Source: Arsenophonus sp052174535 (GTDB lineage Bacteria > Pseudomonadota > Gammaproteobacteria > Enterobacterales > Enterobacteriaceae). From it: a stretch of 64,000 bases of DNA. Position 1 is the first letter of the stretch; the number at the start of each line of letters is the position of its first letter. The notes beneath the pieces are model-generated. The model did no database searches. It was not told the DNA's origin and worked only from the letters and a program-made list of their open reading frames with translations. The translations under genes and the position numbers were made by a program. The stretch lies in contig JBQMRQ010000019.1 of NCBI GenBank assembly GCA_052174535.1, positions 45,964 through 109,963 on the forward strand, read 5' to 3'. Shown here piece by piece: positions 31,175 through 41,136 of the stretch.

Positions 31175-32099
31175 ATACACACTCCGCCAATTCTAAAATC
31201 TTTTTAACTAACTGTAAAAAACTTATTCCTGCTTGTTTTGCAGCCATGGGTACCAAACTATGATCAGTCATACCAGGTGAGGTATTAATTTCTAATAAAT
31301 AAAAAATACCATTGCTATCTCTCATAAGATCAACACGTCCCCAACCAGTGCAACCAAGCGCCTTATAAGCCGCTAACGCTAATTGATTCAATTGCTCTTC
31401 TTCTTCAGTTTTTAATCCACTAGGGCAGAAATATTGTGTTTTATTAGAAATATATTTAGCATTATAATCAAAAAAAACACCTTCAGGTTGAATACGAATT
31501 GATGGCAGTACCTGCTCTCCTACAATTGCTACAGTATATTCAGGTCCATTTAGCCATTTCTCAATCAGAACATCTTTGTCATAATGAAAAGCAAATTCGA
31601 GAGCTGTTCTTAATTCAGTCAAGCTGATTACTTTTTTCATACCAACGCTTGAACCTTCAAGACTTGGTTTCACAATAAGCGGTAACTCCAAATGAGAAAC
31701 AAACTCAAAAAGCATTTCATCTGACATCATTGCTACCTGTTGTTTATTTAGAGCTATATAGGATGAAACCGGCAAATCTATCCCTGCCCATAACTGTTTG
31801 GTACGTAACTTATCCATTGAAAGTGATGAAGCTAAAACACCACTACCGGTATAGGGTAAACCTAAAAATTCTAAAACACCTTGCACCGCACCATCTTCAC
31901 CACCGCGTCCATGTAAAGCAATAAAAACTCTATTATAACCAGCTTCTTTTAATTTAATAACAGGAAAATATTTAATATCAATTGGATAGGCGTCTATTCC
32001 AGCATTACATAAGGCATTTACTATCGCCTTACCAGATTGCAGCGACACCTTTCTTTCGGCCGAATTTCCGCCTAAAAGTACGGCAATTTTATCAGCCAT
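31146..32099 (-). CDS. ddl: D-alanine--D-alanine ligase
   Basis: This ATP-grasp enzyme joins two D-alanines, giving the dipeptide added by MurF. From ATG 32099 (MADKIAVLLGG) it has 317 residues, against 306 for E. coli DdlB. The extra length is a C-terminal tail of about 11 residues that overlaps ftsQ. Conserved blocks are FIALHGRGGEDGAVQG near the start, KPSLEGSSVGMKK for ATP binding in the middle, and LLEINTSPGMTDHSLVPMAA with magnesium ligands near the end. The start overlaps the murC stop by 8 bp. Cluster position makes it the DdlB type. Confidence 0.97.
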   Translation of the reverse strand: MADKIAVLLGGNSAERKVSLQSGKAIVNALCNAGIDAYPIDIKYFPVIKLKEAGYNRVFIALHGRGGEDGAVQGVLEFLGLPYTGSGVLASSLSMDKLRTKQLWAGIDLPVSSYIALNKQQVAMMSDEMLFEFVSHLELPLIVKPSLEGSSVGMKKVISLTELRTALEFAFHYDKDVLIEKWLNGPEYTVAIVGEQVLPSIRIQPEGVFFDYNAKYISNKTQYFCPSGLKTEEEEQLNQLALAAYKALGCTGWGRVDLMRDSNGIFYLLEINTSPGMTDHSLVPMAAKQAGISFLQLVKKILELAECVYAAGIAERS

Positions 32100-33570
32100 A
32101 ATACTTTCTCTCATCTGTTAAGATTGGCCGTAAATCTGTGTCAGCCAAATTACGTGCTATTTTGTCGATATTACCAGCTCCCTGTATAAGTATTAGGTCG
32201 TTATCTTCTATAATTTGTGCTAATGTTTCGCTAATTTGGTTATGCTCAAAGATAAAAATAGGATCTAATTTGCCTCGATTGCGAATTGTTCGACATAATG
32301 ATCGACTATCTGCACCAGAGATAGGTTCTTCTCCTGCCGGATAGACATCTAGCATTAACAATACATCAACCTGCTCTAAAATATTAGCAAAATCATCATA
32401 TAAATCATGTGTACGAGTATATCTGTGTGGTTGAAAAACCATCACGATACGTTTATCTGGCCATCCTTCCTTTGCTGCTTTAATAGTAGCATTAACTTCT
32501 GTTGGATGGTGACCATAATCATCCACCAACATAACACTACCTTTTTTTCCATTAACATCAGATAAAAGAAAATTACCTAAAAAATCAAAACGTCGCCCCG
32601 TACCTTGAAATTTCTCTAGTGCAGTTAAAATAGCACTATCATCAATTCCTTCTTCAGTTGCTACTGCAATAGCCGCAGCTGCATTTAATGCATTATGACG
32701 ACCAGGTATATTTAAGGTAAAATCTAAATCAGTTCGATTTTCTCGTGCTACAGTAAAGAAATCTTGATTACCGCGTTGCCTATAAGATGTAATACGGAGA
32801 TCTGCGTCATCACTAAAGCCATAAGTGGTAATATAACGTCCTACTTGAGGTAGTAGCGAACGCACCACAGGATCATCAATACATAATACCGCCCGACCAT
32901 AAAATGGTAGATTGTGTAAGAAACTAATGAAAGTCTGTTTTAATTTCTCAAAATCATCATCATAAGTTTTCATGTGATCTGCTTCAATATTTGTTATAAC
33001 AGCAACTAATGGTTGTAAATGCAAGAAAGAAGCATCACTCTCATCAGCTTCTGCAATTAAATAGCGGCTAGTCCCTAAACGTGCATGTACCCCTTCTGCC
33101 TTCACTAATCCGCCATTGATAAAAGTTGGATCTAAACCGGCTTGCGCATAGATACTAGCAATTATAGCAGTAGTCGTTGTTTTTCCATGAGTTCCTGCAA
33201 TAGCAATCCCATAACGAAAACGCATCAATTCCGCTAACATTTCAGCGCGTTGAATAACTGGAATACCAGCTTCGCGTGCAGCAATAATTTCTAGATTATC
33301 AGCAGCTATTGCCGTAGATACGACAACAACACAAGCATTTGTAACATTCTCTGGTTGGTGATTAAAATAAATTTTTACACCAAGCTCTATTAATTGCTCA
33401 GTAACTGTATTAGGCAATAAATCAGAACCACTAATTTCATAACCTTCGTTAACCAATACTTCAGCAATACCTCCCATGCCAGCACCAGCAATACCAACAA
33501 AATGGATGTGCCTAACCCGACGCATTTCAGGCACTGTTGCTCTTAATTTGGATAATTTTTGTCTATTCAC
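32092..33570 (-). CDS. murC: UDP-N-acetylmuramate--L-alanine ligase
   Basis: MurC adds L-alanine to UDP-MurNAc, the first step in building the stem peptide. The Rossmann motif HFVGIAGAGMGGIAEVL is near the start, the ATP loop GTHGKTTTT near 125, and the ligase blocks EADESDASFLHL and DDYGHHPTEV follow. The start is set at GTG 33570, because VNRQKLSKLR aligns residue for residue with E. coli MNTQQLAKLR. The longer reading begins at TTG 33603. This gives 492 residues (491 in E. coli). A gap of 56 bp from murG is the longest in this part of the cluster. Confidence 0.96.
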   Translation of the reverse strand: MNRQKLSKLRATVPEMRRVRHIHFVGIAGAGMGGIAEVLVNEGYEISGSDLLPNTVTEQLIELGVKIYFNHQPENVTNACVVVVSTAIAADNLEIIAAREAGIPVIQRAEMLAELMRFRYGIAIAGTHGKTTTTAIIASIYAQAGLDPTFINGGLVKAEGVHARLGTSRYLIAEADESDASFLHLQPLVAVITNIEADHMKTYDDDFEKLKQTFISFLHNLPFYGRAVLCIDDPVVRSLLPQVGRYITTYGFSDDADLRITSYRQRGNQDFFTVARENRTDLDFTLNIPGRHNALNAAAAIAVATEEGIDDSAILTALEKFQGTGRRFDFLGNFLLSDVNGKKGSVMLVDDYGHHPTEVNATIKAAKEGWPDKRIVMVFQPHRYTRTHDLYDDFANILEQVDVLLMLDVYPAGEEPISGADSRSLCRTIRNRGKLDPIFIFEHNQISETLAQIIEDNDLILIQGAGNIDKIARNLADTDLRPILTDERKYYG

Positions 33571-33626
33571 TTTACTTTTCACTATTTCTATCGATGATTT
33601 CAATATTTTTCAATATAAAATCGGTT

Positions 33627-34694
33627 TTATTTAGCAACTTCAATTAATGTTGCCGCCACGCGTTTAGTTGCATCTGTAATCGATATCGCTCGTGCTTTTT
33701 TTGCCATATCCAATAACTGTGGGCGAGACCATTGTCTTAATAGTTTTACCAACGTGTTCGTTGAAAATTGTGGTTGCTCAATAATTTTCGCTGCTCCAGC
33801 CTTTTCTAACGGTAACGCATTCCAATACTGTTGCCGATCTTTATGCTGGAATGGAATAAAAATTGCTGGTAAGCCTGCAGCAGCAATTTCACTAACCGTT
33901 AAAGCACCTGCGCGACAAACAATAATATCAGCCCAGGCATAAGCATTAGCTACATCATCAATAAATTCAGTTACTTTATAAATATCTGATTTACCACATA
34001 ACTTTTTATATAAAGTTTCTGTCATTTGCTGAGGATCTTTGCCTGCTTGATGCCAAATGATCACTTTTCCATCTAATTGAGCCGCAACTTCGGGTAATAT
34101 TTGATTTAAAATTCTTGCTCCTTGACTACCACCTATAACTAAAATTCGAATAGCACCATCACGATTAATAAAACGTTCTTCAGGTTCAGGTAAAGCTAAT
34201 ACCGCCTCACGAACTGGGTTTCCGACTACTCTAGCATTAGAGAAGGCCCCTGGAAATGCTTGTAAAACACGCTTGGCAATTTTAGCCAACCAACGATTGG
34301 TTAATCCTGGTATCCCATTTTGTTCATGCAATACAATTGGAATATTAGATAACCATGCAGCAATACCCCCCGGGCCAGAAACATATCCTCCCATACCTAA
34401 TACAACATCAGGTTGATAACGCTGGATAATTATTTTTGCCTGCTTTATTGCTTTAATAACTTTAAATGGTGCTAATAGCACTTCTTTGATACCTTTACCA
34501 CGTAAACCTGAAATTTTTATAAATTCAATTTCGATGCCATGCTTAGGAACTAAATCTGCTTCCATTCGATTAGCGGTTCCTAACCAACGAACATCCCAGC
34601 CTTGTAGCTTTAGATAATTAGCTACTGCTAGTCCTGGAAAAACATGCCCTCCAGTACCGCCTGCCATCACCAGGAGGCGTTTTGGTTGTCTCAT
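33627..34694 (-). CDS. murG: Lipid II synthase MurG
   Basis: MurG transfers GlcNAc from UDP-GlcNAc to lipid I on the inner face of the cytoplasmic membrane, giving lipid II. It has 355 residues as in E. coli. The glycine-rich loop MAGGTGGHVFPGLAVA near the start, VLGMGGYVSGPGG and HEQNGIPGLTN in the N domain, and the GGSQGA and GALTVSEIAAAGLPAIFIPF nucleotide-sugar blocks are intact. It overlaps ftsW by 4 bp (ATGA type), so the two are probably translated in a coupled way. Confidence 0.97.
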   Translation of the reverse strand: MRQPKRLLVMAGGTGGHVFPGLAVANYLKLQGWDVRWLGTANRMEADLVPKHGIEIEFIKISGLRGKGIKEVLLAPFKVIKAIKQAKIIIQRYQPDVVLGMGGYVSGPGGIAAWLSNIPIVLHEQNGIPGLTNRWLAKIAKRVLQAFPGAFSNARVVGNPVREAVLALPEPEERFINRDGAIRILVIGGSQGARILNQILPEVAAQLDGKVIIWHQAGKDPQQMTETLYKKLCGKSDIYKVTEFIDDVANAYAWADIIVCRAGALTVSEIAAAGLPAIFIPFQHKDRQQYWNALPLEKAGAAKIIEQPQFSTNTLVKLLRQWSRPQLLDMAKKARAISITDATKRVAATLIEVAK

Positions 34695-35884
34695 TTCGTT
34701 CTCCTTATAAATGCTTGCACTCTCTTGAGGCGTGTTTCAAAATCGATACGTAATAAGATAGCTATAGCAATAAACATAATTAATAGGCTAGAACCACCAT
34801 AGCTAATTAACGGTAGTGTCAATCCTTTAGTTGGTAACATTCCTGCTGCCGCACCAACATGAACTAACGCTTGGAAAGTGAAGCAGATACCGATTGAGCA
34901 AGCTAAATAACCAGAGAAATGTTGTTTCGCATCTAATGCCCGTTTGCCAATCATCATACTGCGAAAAGAAACGAAAAATAACATTAAAAGCACTAATACA
35001 ACACCGATATAACCTAGCTCTTCCGCTAAAACTGAGAAAATAAAATCAGTATGTGCTTCAGGCAAATATTCTAATTTTTGAATAGAGTTACCTAAACCTT
35101 GACCCCATAATTCACCCCGTCCAAACGCCATTAAAGATTGTGTTAATTGATACCCACTGGCAAAAGGATCTGCCCATGGATTGAGAAAAGAGGTTATCCG
35201 ACGTAAACGATAAGGCTTTAAATAGATCGAGCCAATAACACATATTAGACAAATAACAATACTGATAATAAACGGTGCTAATCTAACACCTGAAAGGAAT
35301 AGCAATGCTAAAGTTGTCACAACCAATACAATTACTGTACCTAAATCAGGTTGTAACAGCAGCAGAATAGCCATTAATATTAAAATGCACATCAGTTTAA
35401 TAAAACCTAAAAATTGCGTTCGTACCTCATCAGTTTTTCTAACTAAATAACTAGATACATAGCAAAATAGGGCTAATTTTGCGATTTCAGCCGGCTGTAT
35501 ACGAACAACACCGATATTAATCCAACGAGAGGCACCATTAACTGAGCTACCGGCAACCAATACCACTAATAATAGTATTAAAGCAGTTATTAATAATAAA
35601 AAGTTATATTTTTCCCATCGCACCATTGGAATATTTAAAACTAATAAAGCTAAACAAAATGATAAAACTAGATAGACAAGATCACGTTTAGCAAAGAAAA
35701 AAGGATCTTGTGTTAAACGCTGCCCAACCGGCATTGAAGCTGATGTCACCATAATAAAACCAATTATAGCCAAACATAATGTAAGCCAAACTAAGGTACG
35801 ATCATAAAGGATTTTATCCAGAATATCGTTATTAGGTTCACCGTCAGCCCAACTTATTAGTCGTTTTAAGTTAAACATCGTCAT
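34691..35884 (-). CDS. ftsW: Septal peptidoglycan glycosyltransferase FtsW
   Basis: FtsW is the SEDS-family membrane glycosyltransferase that polymerises lipid II at the septum together with FtsI. It has 397 residues (414 in E. coli), with about ten hydrophobic segments. The family blocks INIGVVRIQPAEIAKLALF, LLQPDLGTVIVL, and AHTDFIFSVLAEELGYIGVV are present, as is the C-terminal PTKGLTLPLISYGGSSL. It overlaps murD by 4 bp and murG by 4 bp. The N-terminal cytoplasmic part is shorter than in E. coli. Confidence 0.97.
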   Translation of the reverse strand: MTMFNLKRLISWADGEPNNDILDKILYDRTLVWLTLCLAIIGFIMVTSASMPVGQRLTQDPFFFAKRDLVYLVLSFCLALLVLNIPMVRWEKYNFLLLITALILLLVVLVAGSSVNGASRWINIGVVRIQPAEIAKLALFCYVSSYLVRKTDEVRTQFLGFIKLMCILILMAILLLLQPDLGTVIVLVVTTLALLFLSGVRLAPFIISIVICLICVIGSIYLKPYRLRRITSFLNPWADPFASGYQLTQSLMAFGRGELWGQGLGNSIQKLEYLPEAHTDFIFSVLAEELGYIGVVLVLLMLFFVSFRSMMIGKRALDAKQHFSGYLACSIGICFTFQALVHVGAAAGMLPTKGLTLPLISYGGSSLLIMFIAIAILLRIDFETRLKRVQAFIRRTK

Positions 35885-37191
35885 TGGCCTAACTCCTTTG
35901 CTAATTGGCTAAATCTATCACCCCGTTGTTCAAAATTATGAAATTGGTCAAAGCTAGCACAAGCTGGTGAGAGAAGCACCATATCACCAGCTTTCAATTC
36001 TGGTGCAATGGCACGTAGACATTGTTCCATTGTATCTAGTAGCAAACTATTTGGTTTTAACTGTACCAGTTGATAACCATCACAGCCAAAACAGCATAAT
36101 TTTATATTTTTTGCTGAAATATATGGTTTTAACGGTGAAAAATCTGCTGATTTTCCATATCCACCCAATAATAAATAAAGCGTTCCTTCTACTTGTAAAC
36201 TTTTTAAAGCTTCTTTTGTGCTGGCAACATTAGTTGATTTAGAATCATTAATCCATTGAATACCTTGATTCTGATAAACTAATTGGCAACGATGAGGTAA
36301 ACCTGTATATTGAGTTAATGCTGCTAAACTAGCCTTGCGTGGAATATTAACTGCATCTGCTAAAGCTATGGCAGTCATTCCATTAAGATGATTATGCTGT
36401 CCAATTAACCTTATTTTAGCAGTATTGATAATCGGCTGCCCTTTTATTTGGAGTTCTTGGAAACGAGTATTTAATTGATAATCGCCGCTATTAATACCAA
36501 AACTGATACAACGAGAATCACGGCCAAATAACGGCCAGGTTTGTGAATCTTGTTCATTAATAATGCAGACTTTAGCGCCAGTATAAATTTGTAACTTAGC
36601 TGCACGGTACTGTTCAACGCCTGTCGGATACCGATCTATATGATCTTCTGTCAGATTCAATATAGTTGCTACCGCAGCTTTTAAACTTGATGTTGTTTCA
36701 AGCTGAAAACTAGAAAGCTCTAATACATACAAGTCATAATTTTTTACTAATAATGTCAACGCTGACGTTCCTATATTGCCACCAACTGCCACTTTCCAAT
36801 TAGCTGCTTTTGCCATTTCACCAACTAATACTGTAACTGTGCTCTTACCATTAGAACCGGTGACAGCAACTATTGGTTTAGTTGTTTCACGACAAAAAAG
36901 TTCAATATCACCAATAATTTCAATACCTTTATCTGCAGCTATTTTTAATTCTCGGGTAGTAAGTGAAATCCCTGGGCTTGCGACGATCAAATCAGCTGCC
37001 ATCAACCATTCACTATTCCAACTACCGCAGTGACAGGCTACTTCCACCGGCAATTTATCCTTACCTGGTGGTGTTATTCGGGTATCAATTACGCGTGGTA
37101 TAACCTGGCGAGAAAGAAAGAAGTCGACACAGGATAGACCTGTCTGACCTAATCCGATAATAATAACTTTTTTACCATGATAATTAGCCAT
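35881..37191 (-). CDS. murD: UDP-N-acetylmuramoyl-L-alanine--D-glutamate ligase
   Basis: MurD adds D-glutamate to UDP-MurNAc-L-Ala in the cytoplasm. From ATG 37191 (MANYHGKKV) it has 436 residues, near E. coli (438) and starting like it. A longer in-frame reading to 37251 would run back into mraY and is not needed. VIIIGLGQTGLSC is the N-terminal nucleotide fold, GSNGKSTVT near 112 the ATP loop, and NLTEDHIDRYP and INDSKSTNVAST the ligase blocks. It follows mraY by 2 bp and overlaps ftsW. Confidence 0.97.
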   Translation of the reverse strand: MANYHGKKVIIIGLGQTGLSCVDFFLSRQVIPRVIDTRITPPGKDKLPVEVACHCGSWNSEWLMAADLIVASPGISLTTRELKIAADKGIEIIGDIELFCRETTKPIVAVTGSNGKSTVTVLVGEMAKAANWKVAVGGNIGTSALTLLVKNYDLYVLELSSFQLETTSSLKAAVATILNLTEDHIDRYPTGVEQYRAAKLQIYTGAKVCIINEQDSQTWPLFGRDSRCISFGINSGDYQLNTRFQELQIKGQPIINTAKIRLIGQHNHLNGMTAIALADAVNIPRKASLAALTQYTGLPHRCQLVYQNQGIQWINDSKSTNVASTKEALKSLQVEGTLYLLLGGYGKSADFSPLKPYISAKNIKLCCFGCDGYQLVQLKPNSLLLDTMEQCLRAIAPELKAGDMVLLSPACASFDQFHNFEQRGDRFSQLAKELGQ

Positions 37192-37193
37192 TA

Positions 37194-38276
37194 TTAACGT
37201 ATCTTTAATGTTAGCAATCCAATCAATACTAACATTAATGAGATGATCCAAAAACGCACAATAACTCGAGGTTCAGGCCACCCTTTTAATTCATAATGAT
37301 GATGGATCGGGGCCATACGAAAAATACGTTGACCGCGTAGTTTAAATGATCCCACTTGTAAAATTACCGATAAGGCTTCAATAACAAACACACCACCCAT
37401 AATCAACAACAAAAATTCCTGCCGTAGTAAAACCGCAATCGTTCCCATTGCGCCGCCTAATGGCAATGAGCCAACATCACCCATGAAAACTTGTGCAGGA
37501 TAAGTGTTAAACCATAAAAACCCCAACCCGGCACCTACAATTGCCGTACAAACTACAACTAATTCACCTGCATGGTTGATATAAGGAATTTTTAAATAGT
37601 TAGCAAAATTGAAATTACCTGTTGCCCAAGCCACTAATGCAAAACCTGCCGAAATAAAAACAGTTGGCATAATCGCTAAGCCATCTAATCCATCAGTTAA
37701 ATTAACTGCATTGCTTGTGCCAACAATGACAAAATAAATCAGTAAAATATAAAACAGACCAAGTTGTGGCATAACATCTTTAAAAAACGGTACAACTAAT
37801 TGAGTAACTGCCGTATTTTTACCTGTGCTATATAAAGAAAATGCTATTCCTAAAGCCAATATAGATTGCCAGAAATATTTCCAACGAGCGATCAACCCTC
37901 TGGAGTTTTTACGTATTACTTTATGATAATCATCAATAAAGCCAATAAGGCCATATCCCAACAAAACAGCTAATACATACCAAACATAAGGATTATTTAA
38001 CCGCGCCCATAGTATGACTGAAATCACAATAGAAGATAAGATCAATACACCTCCCATGGTAGGTGTGCCACGTTTGCTAAAATGCGATTCGGGACCTTCA
38101 TTACGTACAATTTGACCTATTTGTAATTTTTGCAAATAGGAAATCAAATGAGGTCCCATCCATAACGCAATCATCAAAGCTGTTAATAAACTGGTAATAG
38201 CCCGAAATGTCAAATAGGAAAAAAGATTAAAGCCAGAAAAATATTTAACTAAATGTTTAGCTAACCAAACTAGCAT
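37194..38276 (-). CDS. mraY: Phospho-N-acetylmuramoyl-pentapeptide-transferase MraY
   Basis: MraY moves phospho-MurNAc-pentapeptide onto undecaprenyl phosphate, making lipid I. From ATG 38276 (MLVWLAKHLVKY) it has 360 residues exactly as in E. coli; ATG 38285 also lies in frame. It has about ten membrane segments. Signature blocks are GFIDDYHKV, NAVNLTDGLDGLA with the catalytic aspartates, MGDVGSLPLGG, and the C-terminal MAPIHHHYELKGWPE. It overlaps the end of murF by 7 bp. Confidence 0.98.
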   Translation of the reverse strand: MLVWLAKHLVKYFSGFNLFSYLTFRAITSLLTALMIALWMGPHLISYLQKLQIGQIVRNEGPESHFSKRGTPTMGGVLILSSIVISVILWARLNNPYVWYVLAVLLGYGLIGFIDDYHKVIRKNSRGLIARWKYFWQSILALGIAFSLYSTGKNTAVTQLVVPFFKDVMPQLGLFYILLIYFVIVGTSNAVNLTDGLDGLAIMPTVFISAGFALVAWATGNFNFANYLKIPYINHAGELVVVCTAIVGAGLGFLWFNTYPAQVFMGDVGSLPLGGAMGTIAVLLRQEFLLLIMGGVFVIEALSVILQVGSFKLRGQRIFRMAPIHHHYELKGWPEPRVIVRFWIISLMLVLIGLLTLKIR

Positions 38277-39652
38277 AAAAAGCACTCCTGTATGGCATGT
38301 ACAACTTTTTCCATTGCCCTACTACGCGAACCTTTAACTAAAATTGATACAGTTTCGTGTTCTCTTATTAATGAGATTAGTTTCGGAATTAACTCTTTTT
38401 TAGAAGCAAAATGCTCGCCGCAATTACTCTGTTGAGTAATAATGATGCTTTCTTGACCAACACTTAACACTCTGTTAAGTTTCATTTTCTGAATCGCTAT
38501 GCCTACTTTTTGATGATATTTTTTAGTTTGCTTACCTAATTCATTCATATCACTGACAACTAAAATACGGTATCCAGGCATTTTAGATAAAATAGCAGCC
38601 GCAGCAATCATGGAGCTGCTATTGGCATTGTATGTATCATCTAAAATAAGCTTACCTGGTGCTAAATAGATTGGGTATAAACGACCTGATATCGGCTGAA
38701 CAGCTGCCAATCCAATCCTAATATGCTCAAGCGTTGCACCAACCGATATTGCTAAAGCACTAGCCGCTAATGCATTAGCAATATTATGCTTACCGGGTAA
38801 GGGTAATACTATTGAGACAACACCGATTGGTGTATGTAATTCAAATTCGTTAACTATTGATTTTGTAATAATATTTACTGGATAAAAATCAGCCTGCTTC
38901 TGTTTCGTTATAGAAAAACGCCAAATGGTTTGTTGTTCCTTAAAATAATGTTGCCAATTTTTCCAATCATGGCTAGTCAAATTAATAACTGCCGTTCCTT
39001 TTTCCGCTAATCCCTGAAAAATTTCGCCCTTTGCATTAGCAACTCCCGCTAATGAACTAAAGCCTTCGAGATGAGCAGCAAATAAATTATTAACTAATAC
39101 ACTATCCGATTTAACCAAATCAGTGATATATGCGATTTCACCTATATGATTAGCTCCCATTTCAATTACTGCATATTGGTGCTCTTCCGTTAACCTAAAT
39201 AATGTTAACGGTACACCAATATCATTATTAAAATTACCTTCAGTAAAAAGTGTTGTACCATATTGAGATAGAATAGCAGCCACCATCTCTTTAACTGAAG
39301 TTTTGCCAGAAGAACCAGTTAACCCTATAACCTTAGCTTTGCTTTGGGATCGAACCCAAGCGGCTAATTTTCCCATAGCTAAACGCGTATCTTTAACGAT
39401 AACTTGGGGACAGTAAATAGTTAATGGCCGCTCAACTAATAATGCCGTAGCACCAGCTATAACAGCCTCTTTACCAAAATGATGACCATCAAAATGCTCA
39501 CCCTTTAAAGCAATAAATAAACCATTAATTGGTTTCTGACGGCTATTAGTTGTTATTAGATTAAGCCATAAACTTTCTGCCTGTTGATTATTTATGTACT
39601 GCAGAATACCTTGCGTCACAGTAGCTAATTCCTTCAATGAAATAGGGATCAT
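38270..39652 (-). CDS. murF: UDP-MurNAc-tripeptide--D-alanyl-D-alanine ligase
   Basis: MurF adds the D-Ala-D-Ala made by Ddl, completing the UDP-MurNAc-pentapeptide. It has 460 residues (452 in E. coli). Visible blocks are GLFIALKGEHFDGHHF in the N domain, the ATP loop GSSGKTSVKEM near 110, NFNNDIGVPLTLFRL, GANHIGEI, LPGKHNIANALAA, and the C-terminal VLVKGSRSRAMEKVV-like ending. It overlaps murE by 4 bp (ATGA type). No sign of decay. Confidence 0.97.
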   Translation of the reverse strand: MIPISLKELATVTQGILQYINNQQAESLWLNLITTNSRQKPINGLFIALKGEHFDGHHFGKEAVIAGATALLVERPLTIYCPQVIVKDTRLAMGKLAAWVRSQSKAKVIGLTGSSGKTSVKEMVAAILSQYGTTLFTEGNFNNDIGVPLTLFRLTEEHQYAVIEMGANHIGEIAYITDLVKSDSVLVNNLFAAHLEGFSSLAGVANAKGEIFQGLAEKGTAVINLTSHDWKNWQHYFKEQQTIWRFSITKQKQADFYPVNIITKSIVNEFELHTPIGVVSIVLPLPGKHNIANALAASALAISVGATLEHIRIGLAAVQPISGRLYPIYLAPGKLILDDTYNANSSSMIAAAAILSKMPGYRILVVSDMNELGKQTKKYHQKVGIAIQKMKLNRVLSVGQESIIITQQSNCGEHFASKKELIPKLISLIREHETVSILVKGSRSRAMEKVVHAIQECFLC

Positions 39653-41136
39653 ACCATCACCCCTAATAGCTGAGCTACCGTAAAGCGATCGGAATAATCG
39701 AGCCTACGATCACCAATAATTTGATAATTTTCGTGACCTTTACCGGCAATTAATATGACATCATCAGTATTTGCCTGCATAATCACAGTAGTAACCGCTT
39801 CCACTCGTCCTATAATAGGTATTGCCCGACCAGCGTCGAGAAAACCGTTCAAAATATCATTAATGATAGCTTTCGGCTCTTCACTACGTGGATTATCATC
39901 AGTTACTACCACAATATCAGCATACTGTTCAGCTACACTCCCCATCAATGCACGTTTACCCTTATCTCGATCACCACCACAACCAAATACACACCAAAGT
40001 TTCCTACGACAATGAAAACGAAGTGAAATTAATACTTTTTCGAGTGCATCAGGAGTATGAGCATAATCGACAACAACGGTTGGCCGTCCTGAAGAGGTGA
40101 AGACTTCCATTCGTCCGCAAATTGGTTGCAAGGCATGCGATGATTCTATTACCATATCAAATGGGTAACCTATCATTAAAAGTGTTGCCATGGCTAGCAT
40201 GACATTATTAATATTAAAAGCCCCGATTAATGGGCTTTCTAGCGAACTTTTTCCCCAGGTTGAATTAAAATAAATGGTCGCCCCATGATCATGATAATTA
40301 ACTTGCTCTACTAACACCCAAGCACCTTGCCAATTAATAGGTATACATTTTTTCATTGAAACTGCACATGCCTGTGGCAATCTTTTAAGCCACTGCAAAC
40401 CCGTATCATCATCCACATTAACAATCTGTTTATCAGATTTATGGGTTGAAAATAATAACCATTTTGCGGCTGCATAATTTTCCATATCACCATGATAATC
40501 AAGGTGATCACGACTTAAATTAGTAAATACAACAGCGGCAAAAGGAATGGCGGAAACCCGACCTTGCACTAAACCATGGGAGGAAACTTCCATAACCACT
40601 AAAGTAGCGTGTTTGTCAACCAACAACTTCAATTCAGCCTGAACATTAACTGCAGAGCCAGTGGTATTTTCACTAGGTATAATTTTTCCTAATATTCCAT
40701 TACCCATTGTGCTCATTATGGCAGTAACTTCGCCAATTTCCTTCAGCCAGTGAGCAATTAGCAGAGTAGTGGTTGTTTTACCATTTGTTCCTGTTACACC
40801 AATTAATCTTAATTTTTCAGCTGGATATTGATAAAATTTTCCTGCTAATAACGATAATTGATTATTCAGATCATTAATATAAATGATAGGAACGCCATCC
40901 ATATATTTAATCGTTCCAGATTCAATTTCGCCTTGTGCTTCAGCAATAATTGCGGCGACACCTTGTGCTATCGCTTGAGAAATATATTGTCGTCCATCTA
41001 TTTTATGACCCTTAATTGCTAAAAATAGGTCTCCTGTCGATACCTTACGGCTATCAAGTATTATCTCTCGTAACACCTTATCTGGTGCATTAATACCAAA
41101 TGGTTTAAGTAAATCGTGTAAATTACGATCTCCCAC
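39649..41136 (-). CDS. murE: UDP-MurNAc-L-Ala-D-Glu--meso-diaminopimelate ligase
   Basis: MurE adds the third stem-peptide residue. It has 495 residues as in E. coli. The start is GTG 41136, whose product MGDRNLHDLL aligns with E. coli MADRNLRDLL. The ATP loop is GTNGKTTTT near 115. The DDNPRSEEP motif near 410 is the one that selects meso-diaminopimelate over lysine, so the wall should be of the Gram-negative type. GKGHENYQ completes the C domain. Its start lies 14 bp inside the end of ftsI. Confidence 0.97.
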   Translation of the reverse strand: MGDRNLHDLLKPFGINAPDKVLREIILDSRKVSTGDLFLAIKGHKIDGRQYISQAIAQGVAAIIAEAQGEIESGTIKYMDGVPIIYINDLNNQLSLLAGKFYQYPAEKLRLIGVTGTNGKTTTTLLIAHWLKEIGEVTAIMSTMGNGILGKIIPSENTTGSAVNVQAELKLLVDKHATLVVMEVSSHGLVQGRVSAIPFAAVVFTNLSRDHLDYHGDMENYAAAKWLLFSTHKSDKQIVNVDDDTGLQWLKRLPQACAVSMKKCIPINWQGAWVLVEQVNYHDHGATIYFNSTWGKSSLESPLIGAFNINNVMLAMATLLMIGYPFDMVIESSHALQPICGRMEVFTSSGRPTVVVDYAHTPDALEKVLISLRFHCRRKLWCVFGCGGDRDKGKRALMGSVAEQYADIVVVTDDNPRSEEPKAIINDILNGFLDAGRAIPIIGRVEAVTTVIMQANTDDVILIAGKGHENYQIIGDRRLDYSDRFTVAQLLGVMV